Part shown: positions 1 to 5,671 of the stretch, piece by piece
Numbering within the stretch: the stretch's first letter is position 1
How the letters are laid out: every line of letters starts with the position of its first letter
From: Candidatus Coliplasma caballi
GTDB taxonomy: Bacteria; Bacillota; Clostridia; Oscillospirales; CAG-382
Length of the DNA: 7,976 bases
Direction: 5' to 3'
Assembly: GCA_018065365.1 (NCBI GenBank)
Contig: JAGHTH010000078.1
Location: forward strand, 1-7,976
Notes under the pieces: generated by a model
Told to the model about the DNA's origin: nothing
What the model saw: only the letters and a program-made list of their open reading frames with translations
Databases searched by the model: none
Program-made: the position numbers and the translations under genes

Positions 1-479
1 GCCGTAACGAGTTCTTCCTTTTTGTCTTCGTATTCTCTGATGATCATGCCGCGCTCCGCTTCGCGAATGCCCTGCACGATGACCTGCTTTGACGCCTGTG
101 CGGCGATTCTGCCGAACGTTTTGGTCTTGAGTTCGACCTCAAACGTATCTCCGACCTGCAAAAGCGAAGAATGCTGACGCGCCGTCGCAAGATCTGCCTC
201 GGTGTCCTCGTTCAGTACGGATTCCACGACGGTATAGACCTTGAACATACGGACTTCCTGCTTCAGCGGATCGATCTTGACGTCCACGTTCTCGTTGCCG
301 TGAAATTCTTTCTTGAAAGCGGACTGCAAAGCCGCTTCCACGCGCTCCAGCATATATTCCTGGGAGATGCCGCGCTCCTTTTCCAAAGCCGCAAGTGCTT
401 CGAACAGATCCTTGTTGAAGATCCCTTCGTCAACGGGTGTTTTTGCGGCGCTCGATTTCTTTCTCATTTTTTTAACCAT
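1..479 (-). CDS. nusA: Transcription termination/elongation factor NusA, N-terminal part (cut by window edge)
   Basis: NusA binds RNA polymerase and controls pausing, intrinsic termination and antitermination. About 159 residues are visible and the rest lies left of the window. After a basic tail of about 20 residues comes the polymerase-binding N-terminal domain, with the typical LFEALAALEKERGIS and VEAALQSAFKKEF helices (about residues 24-58). It is followed by a linker with QVGDTFEVELKTKTFGRIAA and KQVIVQGIREAERG, leading towards the S1 domain. The start is uncertain. The ATG at 479 has its AAAGGA directly against it, and a second ATG at 467 lies 12 nt after the same site. The tail is longer than in Bacillus NusA, which begins near the first helix. 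The gene lies 24 nt after rimP on the same strand, the usual rimP-nusA operon order, so it is probably transcribed from the promoter at 1076-1103. Identification is firm; the exact start is not. Confidence 0.95.
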   Translation of the reverse strand, partial: MVKKMRKKSSAAKTPVDEGIFNKDLFEALAALEKERGISQEYMLERVEAALQSAFKKEFHGNENVDVKIDPLKQEVRMFKVYTVVESVLNEDTEADLATARQHSSLLQVGDTFEVELKTKTFGRIAAQASKQVIVQGIREAERGMIIREYEDKKEELVT

Positions 480-503
480 TCCTTTCTGTTTGCTGTTGTT
501 TCC

Positions 504-998
504 TTATTCGGAAACGCTTTCTTCGCATTCCGCGGTCAGCTTTGCGATCTGTTTACGCTCAAACCGTTTTTCCTCTTCGCCGGTCTTCAGCGTAACGGAC
601 TCGCCGTCGTAGGAGATCAGCGTACCGTCGAACTGCTTTTTGCCGTCTACTGCGGCAAACGTTTTGAGCGTAACGGGGTAGCCGTGCGTCAGGACGTATT
701 CCAGATGCGCGTCCTCACAAAGTTCGCGGGTGGCGCCCGCGCCGGAAACCATTAAGCAGTAACTTTCCTCAATGGGATCCATTTCGTCCAGCAGGGGATC
801 GACCAACTTGGTAACGACCGCGCAGTCGTCGGTGGAAATTCCGCCCTCTTTGTCGATCGCGACTTCGAGGATGAACTCCGCCGCTTCCTTATAGAACGTA
901 ACGTCCCACAGGGAATACCCCGCGCCGAGTACCAACGGCTCGACTGCTTCACGGACTCTGCCGGCGATATTCTTCGCCTTTGCCTTCTGCTCTGCCAA
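504..998 (-). CDS. rimP: Ribosome maturation factor RimP, TTG start
   Basis: RimP is a cytoplasmic factor for 30S subunit maturation. The 164-residue product is near the usual family length of about 150. It shows the N-terminal alpha/beta domain (EPLVLGAGYSLWDVTF at about 20-35, then FILEVAIDKEGGISTDDC) and the C-terminal SH3-like domain (FDGTLISYDGESVTLKTGEEE). I chose TTG at 998-996 because a strong GGAGG (1010-1006) sits 7 nt before it and the protein then begins MAEQKAKAKN, as expected. An ATG 54 bases upstream in frame (1052) would precede the ribosome binding site and lie within the leader hairpin, so it is unlikely. One oddity is that the usual SSPGxDRPL loop reads SGAGATREL (residues 85-93). 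Gly88, Arg91 and Leu93 are kept, while the Pro and Asp are lost. The gene is first in an operon with nusA, 24 nt downstream. Confidence 0.93.
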   Translation of the reverse strand: MAEQKAKAKNIAGRVREAVEPLVLGAGYSLWDVTFYKEAAEFILEVAIDKEGGISTDDCAVVTKLVDPLLDEMDPIEESYCLMVSGAGATRELCEDAHLEYVLTHGYPVTLKTFAAVDGKKQFDGTLISYDGESVTLKTGEEEKRFERKQIAKLTAECEESVSE

Positions 999-1020
999 GA
1001 AAACACCTCCAAACAAAGAC

Positions 1021-1049
1021 CGAAGACCGAACGCTTTGTCCGGTCTTCG
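1021..1049 (-). promoter_or_regulatory. Leader hairpin of the rimP-nusA operon, candidate attenuator
   Basis: In the transcribed (minus) strand, CGAAGACCG (1049-1041) and CGGTCTTCG (1029-1021) form a perfect 9-bp stem with an 11-nt loop. It lies about 20 nt after the expected transcription start and 10 nt before the rimP ribosome binding site. The tail after the stem, GTCTTTGTTT, is only partly T-rich, as in weak NusA-dependent terminators. The loop bases GACAAAG (1040-1034) can also pair with CTTTGTT (1018-1012) just upstream of GGAGG, offering an alternative fold. The stem is seen directly; a regulatory role is inferred. On the plus strand the same stem is followed after 6 nt by a T-rich stretch, but no plus-strand gene ends here. 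Confidence 0.6.
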
Positions 1050-1075
1050 CAATCCTTTTTTATTTTCTTTACTAT

Positions 1076-1103
1076 ATTATAGCACGCAATTTGAAAAAAG
1101 CAA
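1076..1103 (-). promoter_or_regulatory. Promoter of the rimP-nusA operon
   Basis: In the minus strand, TTGCTT (1103-1098) and TATAAT (1081-1076) are separated by 16 nt. The -10 box is extended (TGCTATAAT). The start of transcription is expected near 1069, giving a leader of about 70 nt that contains the hairpin at 1021-1049. The -35 box matches the consensus at only three of six positions, but the perfect extended -10 compensates. Confidence 0.75.
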
Positions 1104-1106
1104 TAG

Positions 1107-1122
1107 GTTTTTTGCAAAAAAC
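1107..1122. repeat. 16-bp perfect palindrome upstream of the rimP promoter
   Basis: The sequence gttttttgcaaaaaac is its own reverse complement and begins 3 bp upstream of the rimP -35 box (1098-1103). Its right half can also pair with ttttttgc at 1129-1136, with a 7-nt loop. It could be an A/T-rich upstream promoter element, a protein-binding site, or part of a weak terminator for the gene ending at 1184. The A/T-rich composition makes chance self-complementarity quite possible. The rest of 1123-1183 shows nothing distinct. Confidence 0.4.
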
Positions 1123-1183
1123 AGAAATTTTTTTGCTTTTTCCGCTCGGAATGGCTGCTTTCCGATGCTTGCGGGGAGCAAAC

Positions 1184-1684
1184 TCACTCCTGTAAAGCCG
1201 GCAACCACGACTGCACCAGACGTTCGTACGCTTCGTCTTCCCGGTCAAATTCGTCGCCGTAAAGCGCGGTGCCGAACGCCCGCTCGATGCTCATAGACAC
1301 ATAAACTAATGCGGGTGCATTTACGCTATGGCTGAATCGTACTTGTTTGTAAAAGAGCGCGTCCATGATTACTTTTTCCAGAGAGATTGTACACACTTCC
1401 TGGTCTTCTTCCGGTTGGGAGGATTCGATCGGCTTTGAAAAAGCGGTAGGCGTGAACTCGACGTTTTCCATCACGAACTGACGGCAGAACTCTGCGGGAA
1501 GCCCGACTTCCGGATCGGGATACAGACGTTCCAACCGTTCTTTCAGCGCTTCGTTTGCAAATTCGTCTGCTGACACGGCTGCCTCTTCATTCGCATCCGC
1601 ACAAACGAATAAAGTCAAGGGAACTGAAAGAAATGCAAATGTTAAAAGGAGAGCGACAAAAATATTAAGGTTTCTATTTGACAT
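1184..1684 (-). CDS. Small exported protein of unknown function
   Basis: I do not recognise a family. The 166-residue product has a clear N-terminal signal sequence: a short polar and basic start (SNRN) and a long hydrophobic core at about residues 8-28 (IFVALLLTFAFLSVPLTLFV). A likely signal peptidase I site follows in the CADANEE region. Cys28 is preceded by LFV, a poor lipobox, so a lipoprotein is less likely. The mature part of about 135 residues is acidic and has no repeats or known motif. It contains a Ser/Pro/Glu linker (SKPIESSQPEEDQE, 83-96) and two cysteines (67 and 98) that could form a disulphide. The ATG at 1684 is supported by GAGGG 7 nt upstream and by its own promoter at 1725-1752. 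The gene looks more A/T-rich than its neighbours, suggesting a lineage-specific gene. It lies upstream of rimP on the same strand, but rimP has its own promoter. Confidence 0.78.
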   Translation of the reverse strand: MSNRNLNIFVALLLTFAFLSVPLTLFVCADANEEAAVSADEFANEALKERLERLYPDPEVGLPAEFCRQFVMENVEFTPTAFSKPIESSQPEEDQEVCTISLEKVIMDALFYKQVRFSHSVNAPALVYVSMSIERAFGTALYGDEFDREDEAYERLVQSWLPALQE

Positions 1685-1724
1685 ATGATGACCCTCATTT
1701 CAAATCTTTCATATCTTCAATAAA

Positions 1725-1752
1725 ATTATAGCATATTTTGAGAATAAATCAA
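1725..1752 (-). promoter_or_regulatory. Promoter of the small exported protein gene
   Basis: In the minus strand, TTGATT (1752-1747) and TATAAT (1730-1725) are 16 nt apart. The -10 box is extended (TGCTATAAT), the same arrangement as the rimP promoter. The expected start of transcription is near 1718, about 34 nt before the ATG at 1684, with GAGGG at 1696-1692 as ribosome binding site. Confidence 0.8.
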
Positions 1753-1767
1753 TTGTCGGGTGGAATA

Positions 1768-1835
1768 AAAAACATTTGGGGGAAATAGTAATACTGCACA
1801 ATAATTACCAATAAAAATGTTTTTCTTAAGAAAAA
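1768..1835. repeat. Nested inverted repeats between divergent promoters
   Basis: Two symmetric elements lie between the promoters of the two divergent genes. AAAAACATTT (1768-1777) and AAATGTTTTT (1815-1824) form a perfect 10-bp inverted repeat with a 37-nt spacer. A second, overlapping element, TTTTTCTTAAGAAAAA (1820-1835), is a perfect 16-bp palindrome ending 9 bp before the plus-strand -35 box. They could be operators, but all are A/T-rich, so chance is a real alternative. Confidence 0.45.
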
Positions 1836-1844
1836 GGTGGTTTA

Positions 1845-1873
1845 TTGACAAGAAATTGCTCTTGTGTTATAAT
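1845..1873 (+). promoter_or_regulatory. Perfect consensus promoter of the nuclease-like gene
   Basis: TTGACA (1845-1850) and TATAAT (1868-1873) match the consensus exactly with the ideal 17-nt spacer, and TG lies one base before the -10 box. Transcription should start near 1880, leaving a leader of about 50 nt. The ribosome binding site is AAGGAG (1914-1919), with overlapping GAGG closer to the ATG at 1929. Confidence 0.88.
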
Positions 1874-1928
1874 CTTAGCCAAGGTTACATTGTCTTATAT
1901 AGCCATAATATAAAAGGAGAGGAACGGA

Positions 1929-2675
1929 ATGGACGTGCGGCGCTTTGAAACGGTTTTACATGAATATCTGGAACGCGCGCCGAAACTCGCCGGCATCGGC
2001 ACGATGCACGAAAAAACGCTTCACGCGGTGCTGAAACAGACCTACGCGCCGGCGGAATCGCACACCGAGATCAAGGTCGGGCGTTACGTCGCGGACGTGT
2101 TCGACGGCGAACGGATCTACGAGATCCAGACCGCCTCCTTCCGCAACCTTGAGCGCAAACTCGACGCGTTCCTGCCGCTTTATCCCGTTACGGTGGTCTA
2201 TCCGATGCCGCACGTCCGCTATCTGACCTGGATCGATCCCGACACGGGGGAAGCCACTGCTTCGCACAAGGGGACCAAGGTCGGAAAACCGATGGACGCT
2301 TTGCAGGAACTCTGGCAGATCATGCGCTTCCTCGGGCATCCGAACCTGACGATTGAACTGGTACTGCTCGATCTCGACGAATACCGATTCCTGAACGGCT
2401 GGAGCAAAAACCGCAAGAGCGGCTCTTCCCGTGCCGAGCGGATCCCGCGCTCCGTCGCGGAAGTCGTAACGCTGCATGACAGGGAAGATTACGCTTCGCT
2501 GCTGCCCGATTTCGATGCGCCGTTTACGGCAAAAGATCTGCAGAAAAAATACCGCTTGTCGTCAAGGCAGTCCTATTCCGCGATCCACGTTCTGCAATCG
2601 CTCGATTTCCTGCGGGAAGACGGGATGCGCGGCAGGGCGGTCTGCTATCGCGTCTGCGACGATCCGGTCAGATGA
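1929..2675 (+). CDS. Uncharacterised protein, PD-(D/E)XK nuclease-like with C-terminal winged helix
   Basis: The 248-residue protein has no signal peptide or membrane segment and should be cytoplasmic. It resembles uncharacterised proteins of Bacillota that I recall as a family without assigned function. Residues 28-70 have the layout of a PD-(D/E)XK nuclease core: Glu28 in a first helix, EIKVGRYVADVF with Asp56, then ERIYEIQT with Glu65 and Gln67. Gln replaces the usual Lys, as in some members of the superfamily. A conserved-looking middle follows (FLPLYPVTVVYPMP at 81-94, LVLLDLDEYRFLNGW at 144-158). The last 50 residues (FTAKDLQKKYRLSSRQ, then HVLQSLDFLREDG) read as a winged helix-turn-helix. 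Nuclease activity and DNA binding are inferred. Start support: AAGGAG and GAGG upstream, and a consensus promoter. The 3' end overlaps the convergent hydrolase gene by 31 bp. Codon use resembles the housekeeping neighbours, so recent transfer is not suggested. Confidence 0.85.
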   Translation: MDVRRFETVLHEYLERAPKLAGIGTMHEKTLHAVLKQTYAPAESHTEIKVGRYVADVFDGERIYEIQTASFRNLERKLDAFLPLYPVTVVYPMPHVRYLTWIDPDTGEATASHKGTKVGKPMDALQELWQIMRFLGHPNLTIELVLLDLDEYRFLNGWSKNRKSGSSRAERIPRSVAEVVTLHDREDYASLLPDFDAPFTAKDLQKKYRLSSRQSYSAIHVLQSLDFLREDGMRGRAVCYRVCDDPVR

Positions 2676-3913
2676 TCGGAACGAAGCCAGGCACATAACG
2701 TTTGGTATTCCTCAAAAAAGCCGTCCGTTACCTTGCCCGTAAACCGATCGTAAATATGAGAATAGGAAAAGAAGCAATACCCGCTCACACGCGGCTCGGC
2801 GAACACGCACGCCATGCTGCGCGAAAGAACGTCCGTGTGCGTGATCCATTCGTTCTTTCCCGCTTCGCACCCGGCAAAAACGTCCACGGCTTTTTCCGCC
2901 GCTTTTGCCGCGGTTAGCCCGATATACAGGGAAATTTCCGGCAATTTGACCGCGTTCGCCCAACGCTTTACCATAACGTCGAACGGGCAATAGCGGTTTT
3001 CAAACCCGAAATACAACTGCGGCAGAATGTAATCGACGAAGCCCTTTTCGGAAAGCCAACGGTAAATATCCGCGTAATACCCGTCCGTCAGCGAATCGAG
3101 ATTGCCCGCGGGCGCGATGCCATAGACCGCCCCGTGCGCATGCGCCGTTTCGTACAGCAGGGAAACCAGGGCGCTGACGCTTTCGCGGCGGAACGTTCCG
3201 AGGTCGGAAAACCCGCTTTTACGGAACTCCTTTTCGTCAAATTCTTCGTCGCTTGTCGGGTAAAAATAATCGTCCATGTGAATGCCGTCGAGGGAATAGG
3301 TGTCGAGCAATTCGGCGCAGCCCGCCGCGATCAGTTCCCGCACTTCCGGATAAGACGGATCGAAATAGAGCATCCCGTCGAGTTCCTTGACCTTGCCGCT
3401 TCGCTCGTCGTACCATCGCCGGACGGCGTAACGTTCCGGCACGTTTCCGATCTCACTTTCACACATCAGCCGGTACGGGTTGATCCAGCCGTGTAACGAA
3501 AAGGAATGCGCCCGCAACGTTTCGATCAACACGCCTGCGGCGTCGTACGAAACGCTGCCGCCGACCGTCCCGGCAACGTATTTCGAGCGGGGGAACAGAT
3601 CGCTTTCGCCGATGCTGTCGCCGTTGGGACGCATTTGCAGGAATACGGTGGTAAAACCGTCGCGCGAGAGCGTTTCGCAGAGCCGCTCGCACAAGTCGCG
3701 GAAGTCCTTTTCTTCCCGTTGGTCGTTCCCGTCGCGGAACATCGGCTGCAAGTCGAACTGCGACAGCCATACCGCACGGACGAACGCCGTTCCGACCGGC
3801 TCCGAACGGGTTACGGAAACGGGCCGCAGCGCAAAAAACGGCTCGCGCATCGGCTCGGCAGCACCGCTTCCGCCGATCAGCAGAGCGAGCAGAAAACAAA
3901 GAAATCTGACCAT
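2645..3913 (-). CDS. Exported GHL10/DUF187-family glycosyl hydrolase
   Basis: The 422-residue protein has an N-terminal signal sequence (hydrophobic core FLCFLLALLIGG, about 4-15, likely cleavage after GSGAA) and a TIM-barrel domain of the GHL10 family (YngK, YddW/DigH). Family signatures appear in order: RAVWLSQFD (46-54), FLQMRPNGDS (91-100), HGWINPYR (141-148), MLYFDPSYPEVR (181-192), LDGIHMDDYFYP (208-219), YGIAPAGN (264-271), and DYILPQLYFGFEN (294-306). The Asp pair in HMDDYF lies at the predicted active site. The family acts on cell-surface polysaccharide; E. coli DigH cuts denuded peptidoglycan strands at the septum. The substrate here is not known, but export and a position back-to-back with the division cluster favour the cell wall. 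AAAGGA (3926-3921) sits 7 nt before the ATG. The gene ends inside the convergent gene at 1929-2675. I see no clear promoter of its own in 3927-4075. Confidence 0.9.
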   Translation of the reverse strand: MVRFLCFLLALLIGGSGAAEPMREPFFALRPVSVTRSEPVGTAFVRAVWLSQFDLQPMFRDGNDQREEKDFRDLCERLCETLSRDGFTTVFLQMRPNGDSIGESDLFPRSKYVAGTVGGSVSYDAAGVLIETLRAHSFSLHGWINPYRLMCESEIGNVPERYAVRRWYDERSGKVKELDGMLYFDPSYPEVRELIAAGCAELLDTYSLDGIHMDDYFYPTSDEEFDEKEFRKSGFSDLGTFRRESVSALVSLLYETAHAHGAVYGIAPAGNLDSLTDGYYADIYRWLSEKGFVDYILPQLYFGFENRYCPFDVMVKRWANAVKLPEISLYIGLTAAKAAEKAVDVFAGCEAGKNEWITHTDVLSRSMACVFAEPRVSGYCFFSYSHIYDRFTGKVTDGFFEEYQTLCAWLRSDHLTGSSQTR

Positions 3914-4075
3914 ACGCTTGTCCTTTCGTTCCTTTGTTTCAACCTATTCGGAACGGATGATTTTTATTTCCAGAACGCGTGAAATCGCTCGACGCGAACA
4001 TTTGTTTTGTACGATGAAACGAAATAATCCGGCAATAAACGCAAAAATGCGACCAAAGTCGTGCAAATACAACCG

Positions 4076-4103
4076 AAAAAGCATTGTTTCGCAATGCTTT
4101 TTT
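4076..4103 (+). terminator. Intrinsic terminator, possibly bidirectional
   Basis: AAAAAGCATTG (4076-4086), loop tttcg and CAATGCTTTTT (4092-4102) form an 11-bp stem, followed on the plus strand by a run of T with one C, to 4109. On the minus strand the stem is also followed by T's, but fewer. It stands alone in the 366-bp gap between the GHL10 gene and mraZ. It is the first good plus-strand terminator after the gene ending at 2675, and it separates that transcription from the mraZ promoter. Confidence 0.8.
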
Positions 4104-4130
4104 CTTTTTGACAAAATGATACAAAAGCAC

Positions 4131-4250
4131 TTTCCCACACCCTAAAAAATTGCCTGCTCGCTCTTGACAGTTTCCCTTTATTTCAATATAATAAAACCGT
4201 GGTGGGAATTTGAGGAAATAAAAGGTAAAAAATACCATACTTTTCCCACA
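4131..4250. promoter_or_regulatory. Three TGGGAA motifs around the mraZ promoter, candidate MraZ operators
   Basis: The motif GTGGGAA occurs three times within 120 bp: on the minus strand at 4139-4132 (in GTGTGGGAAA), on the plus strand at 4202-4208 (in GTGGTGGGAA), and on the minus strand at 4249-4243 (in TGTGGGAAAA). One copy lies upstream of the -35 box, one just after the expected transcription start, and one in the leader. E. coli MraZ represses its own cluster by binding TGGGN repeats in the mraZ promoter, so these are candidate operators. Unlike E. coli, the copies are not at a 10-bp period. In RNA, the last two copies could also pair as a 7-bp stem (4202-4208 with 4243-4249) enclosing a small GGTA/TACC hairpin. 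Confidence 0.55.
4164..4192 (+). promoter_or_regulatory. Perfect consensus promoter of the mraZ division cluster
   Basis: TTGACA (4164-4169) and TATAAT (4187-4192) match the consensus exactly with a 17-nt spacer. The expected start of transcription is near 4199, giving a leader of about 80 nt before mraZ. The candidate MraZ motif at 4202-4208 lies right at the start of the transcript, where binding would block initiation. Confidence 0.9.
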
Positions 4251-4279
4251 AACGAAGCGCCGGGAGGCAGAAAGGAGCG

Positions 4280-4705
4280 ATGGGAAGAATGTTTACCGGT
4301 ACCTACCGTCATGCCGTGGATTCCAAGGGCAGATTGTTTCTCCCCGTCAAACTCCGCGAAGAACTCGGCGACACCTTTATGGTTACCCGCGGCTTGCAGC
4401 AATGCCTGCGCCTGTATCCGATGCAGGAGTGGGAGAAGTTCGCGGCAAAGATCGCCGCTCTGCCGGAATCCCGTGCGCGCGACGTGCGGCATTATTTCTT
4501 TGCGAACGCTTTTGAGGCAACACCCGACGGGCAGGGAAGAATCACGCTTCCCGCCGAGAGCCGCAAATTCGCCCGGCTCGACAAAAACGTCGTGCTGGTC
4601 GGGGACGACACCCGACTGGAAGTCTGGGACGAGGGTGCGTGGGATCAGCTGGACGATCAGAACCACGATAACATCGTTCCCGTTCTGGAGGAACTCGGCT
4701 TCTGA
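4280..4705 (+). CDS. mraZ: Transcriptional regulator MraZ
   Basis: MraZ is a ring-forming DNA-binding protein of the AbrB/SpoVT type that controls the division and cell wall cluster at whose head it sits. Both tandem half-domains are visible: FTGTYRHAVDSKGRLFLPVKLREEL (about 5-29, split by the DSKGR loop) and ATPDGQGRITLPAESRKFA (about 80-98, with the matching DGQGR loop). The length of 141 residues is normal. The start is ambiguous. ATG 4280 has AAAGGAG (4271-4277) only 2 nt before it, which is too close. ATG 4289 would be 11 nt from it and gives MFTGTY, matching the usual MF.G.Y beginning of the family. ATG 4289 may therefore be the true start, giving 138 residues. The stop overlaps the rsmH start (TGATG). 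Autoregulation through the TGGGAA motifs nearby is likely but inferred. Confidence 0.96.
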   Translation: MGRMFTGTYRHAVDSKGRLFLPVKLREELGDTFMVTRGLQQCLRLYPMQEWEKFAAKIAALPESRARDVRHYFFANAFEATPDGQGRITLPAESRKFARLDKNVVLVGDDTRLEVWDEGAWDQLDDQNHDNIVPVLEELGF

Positions 4706-5631
4706 TGGAATTCCGACACGTTACGGTCCTGCTTCGCGAAACGGTGGAGCAGGTGTTGACCGATCCCGACGGGATCTACGTTGATTGTACTTTGGGCGGC
4801 GGCGGACATACCTCGCTGCTGCTTTCGAAACTTTCCGACAAAGGACGCGTGATCGCGATCGACCGCGATGACGTCGCGCTGGAACACGCGAGGGAAACCA
4901 TTCACGATCCGCGGCTGACGCTCTGCAAGAGCAATTTTTCCGAGATCGGAGAGATCTGCCGCAAATTTGCTCCCGACGGCGTAACCGGCATCCTTGCCGA
5001 CCTGGGCATTTCGAGTCCGCAGGTAGATGACCCCGCACGCGGCTTTTCGTATTCCGCGGACGCTCCGTTGGATATGCGGATGGATCAGACACAAGGGTTT
5101 TCCGCTTTTGACGTGGTCAATACTTACTGCCGCGACGATCTCGTCCGGATCCTTCGCGATTACGGAGAGGAACGGTTTGCGGGAAAGGTCGCCGACCATA
5201 TCCTGCGCGCCAGAGAAAAGGCACCGATCCGCACCACCTCCGAACTGACCGCCATCGTGGCGGCGGCTCTTCCCAAAATGAATAAAAAGGAAGGGCATCC
5301 CTGCAAACGAACTTACCAGGCGATCCGCATTGAAGTCAATTCCGAACTTTCCAGCATTTCGGAAATGATCGAAAACGGCATCCCCTGTCTGAAAAAAGAC
5401 GGCAGAATGGCGATCATCAGTTTTCATTCGCTGGAAGACCGGATCGTCAAGAACGCGTTTCAAACGTTGGAACGCCCGTGTACCTGCCCGAAAGATTTTC
5501 CCGTCTGCGTCTGCGGAAAAGTTCCGCAGGTTGAAGTCCTGACGAGAAAACCGATGCTCCCCACGGAAGAAGAAATCACCGCCAACAACCGCGCACACAG
5601 CGCCAAACTCCGCGTGTGCCGCAAGTTATAG
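4705..5631 (+). CDS. rsmH: 16S rRNA (cytosine-1402 N4) methyltransferase RsmH (MraW)
   Basis: RsmH transfers a methyl group from S-adenosylmethionine to N4 of C1402 in 16S rRNA, at the decoding centre. The 308-residue length is typical. Visible motifs are HVTVLLRETV (5-14), the SAM-binding loop DCTLGGGGHT (27-36), AIDRDD (51-56), and LADLGISSPQVDDPARGFSY (98-117). DAPLDMRMD (119-127), QAIRIEVNSEL and FHSLEDRIVK follow in the C-terminal half. Near the end, four cysteines (259, 261, 268, 270) in CTCPKDFPVCVCG resemble a metal site common in Bacillota members. The ATG overlaps the mraZ stop by one base (TGATG). The nearest ribosome binding site, GGAGGA (4687-4692), is inside mraZ and 12 nt away, so translational coupling to mraZ is likely. 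ftsL follows after 40 nt. Confidence 0.97.
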   Translation: MEFRHVTVLLRETVEQVLTDPDGIYVDCTLGGGGHTSLLLSKLSDKGRVIAIDRDDVALEHARETIHDPRLTLCKSNFSEIGEICRKFAPDGVTGILADLGISSPQVDDPARGFSYSADAPLDMRMDQTQGFSAFDVVNTYCRDDLVRILRDYGEERFAGKVADHILRAREKAPIRTTSELTAIVAAALPKMNKKEGHPCKRTYQAIRIEVNSELSSISEMIENGIPCLKKDGRMAIISFHSLEDRIVKNAFQTLERPCTCPKDFPVCVCGKVPQVEVLTRKPMLPTEEEITANNRAHSAKLRVCRKL

Positions 5632-5671
5632 AATCAGTACCGATTCGAGAAGACAGAAAGGAACTCCGGTC

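Noticed and set aside
1107..1136. Terminator for the exported-protein gene ending at 1184
   Set aside because: The stems are almost purely A/T and overlap the region just upstream of the rimP promoter, so they are recorded only as a palindrome.
2541..2567. Possible minus-strand terminator for the GHL10 gene (CTTG/CAAG stem then TATTTTTT)
   Set aside because: The stem has only 4 bp and lies inside the coding sequence of the convergent gene, so it is too weak to call.
3914..4075. A small RNA or the GHL10 promoter in the gap upstream of the hydrolase gene
   Set aside because: No pair of promoter boxes on either strand was good enough. The minus-strand start of this gene remains undefined.
3480..4145. 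Plus-strand open frames antisense to the start of the GHL10 gene
   Set aside because: No ribosome binding site or domain seen. The minus strand encodes clear GHL10 motifs, so these are shadow frames.
4164..4784. A 206-codon plus-strand open frame overlapping mraZ in another frame
   Set aside because: It starts inside the mraZ promoter and runs out of frame through mraZ, with low-complexity Arg/Ser-rich translation.
4657..5598. A 313-codon open frame on the minus strand opposite rsmH
   Set aside because: It is a shadow of rsmH, whose motifs are unmistakable on the plus strand. I see no separate evidence for a gene here.
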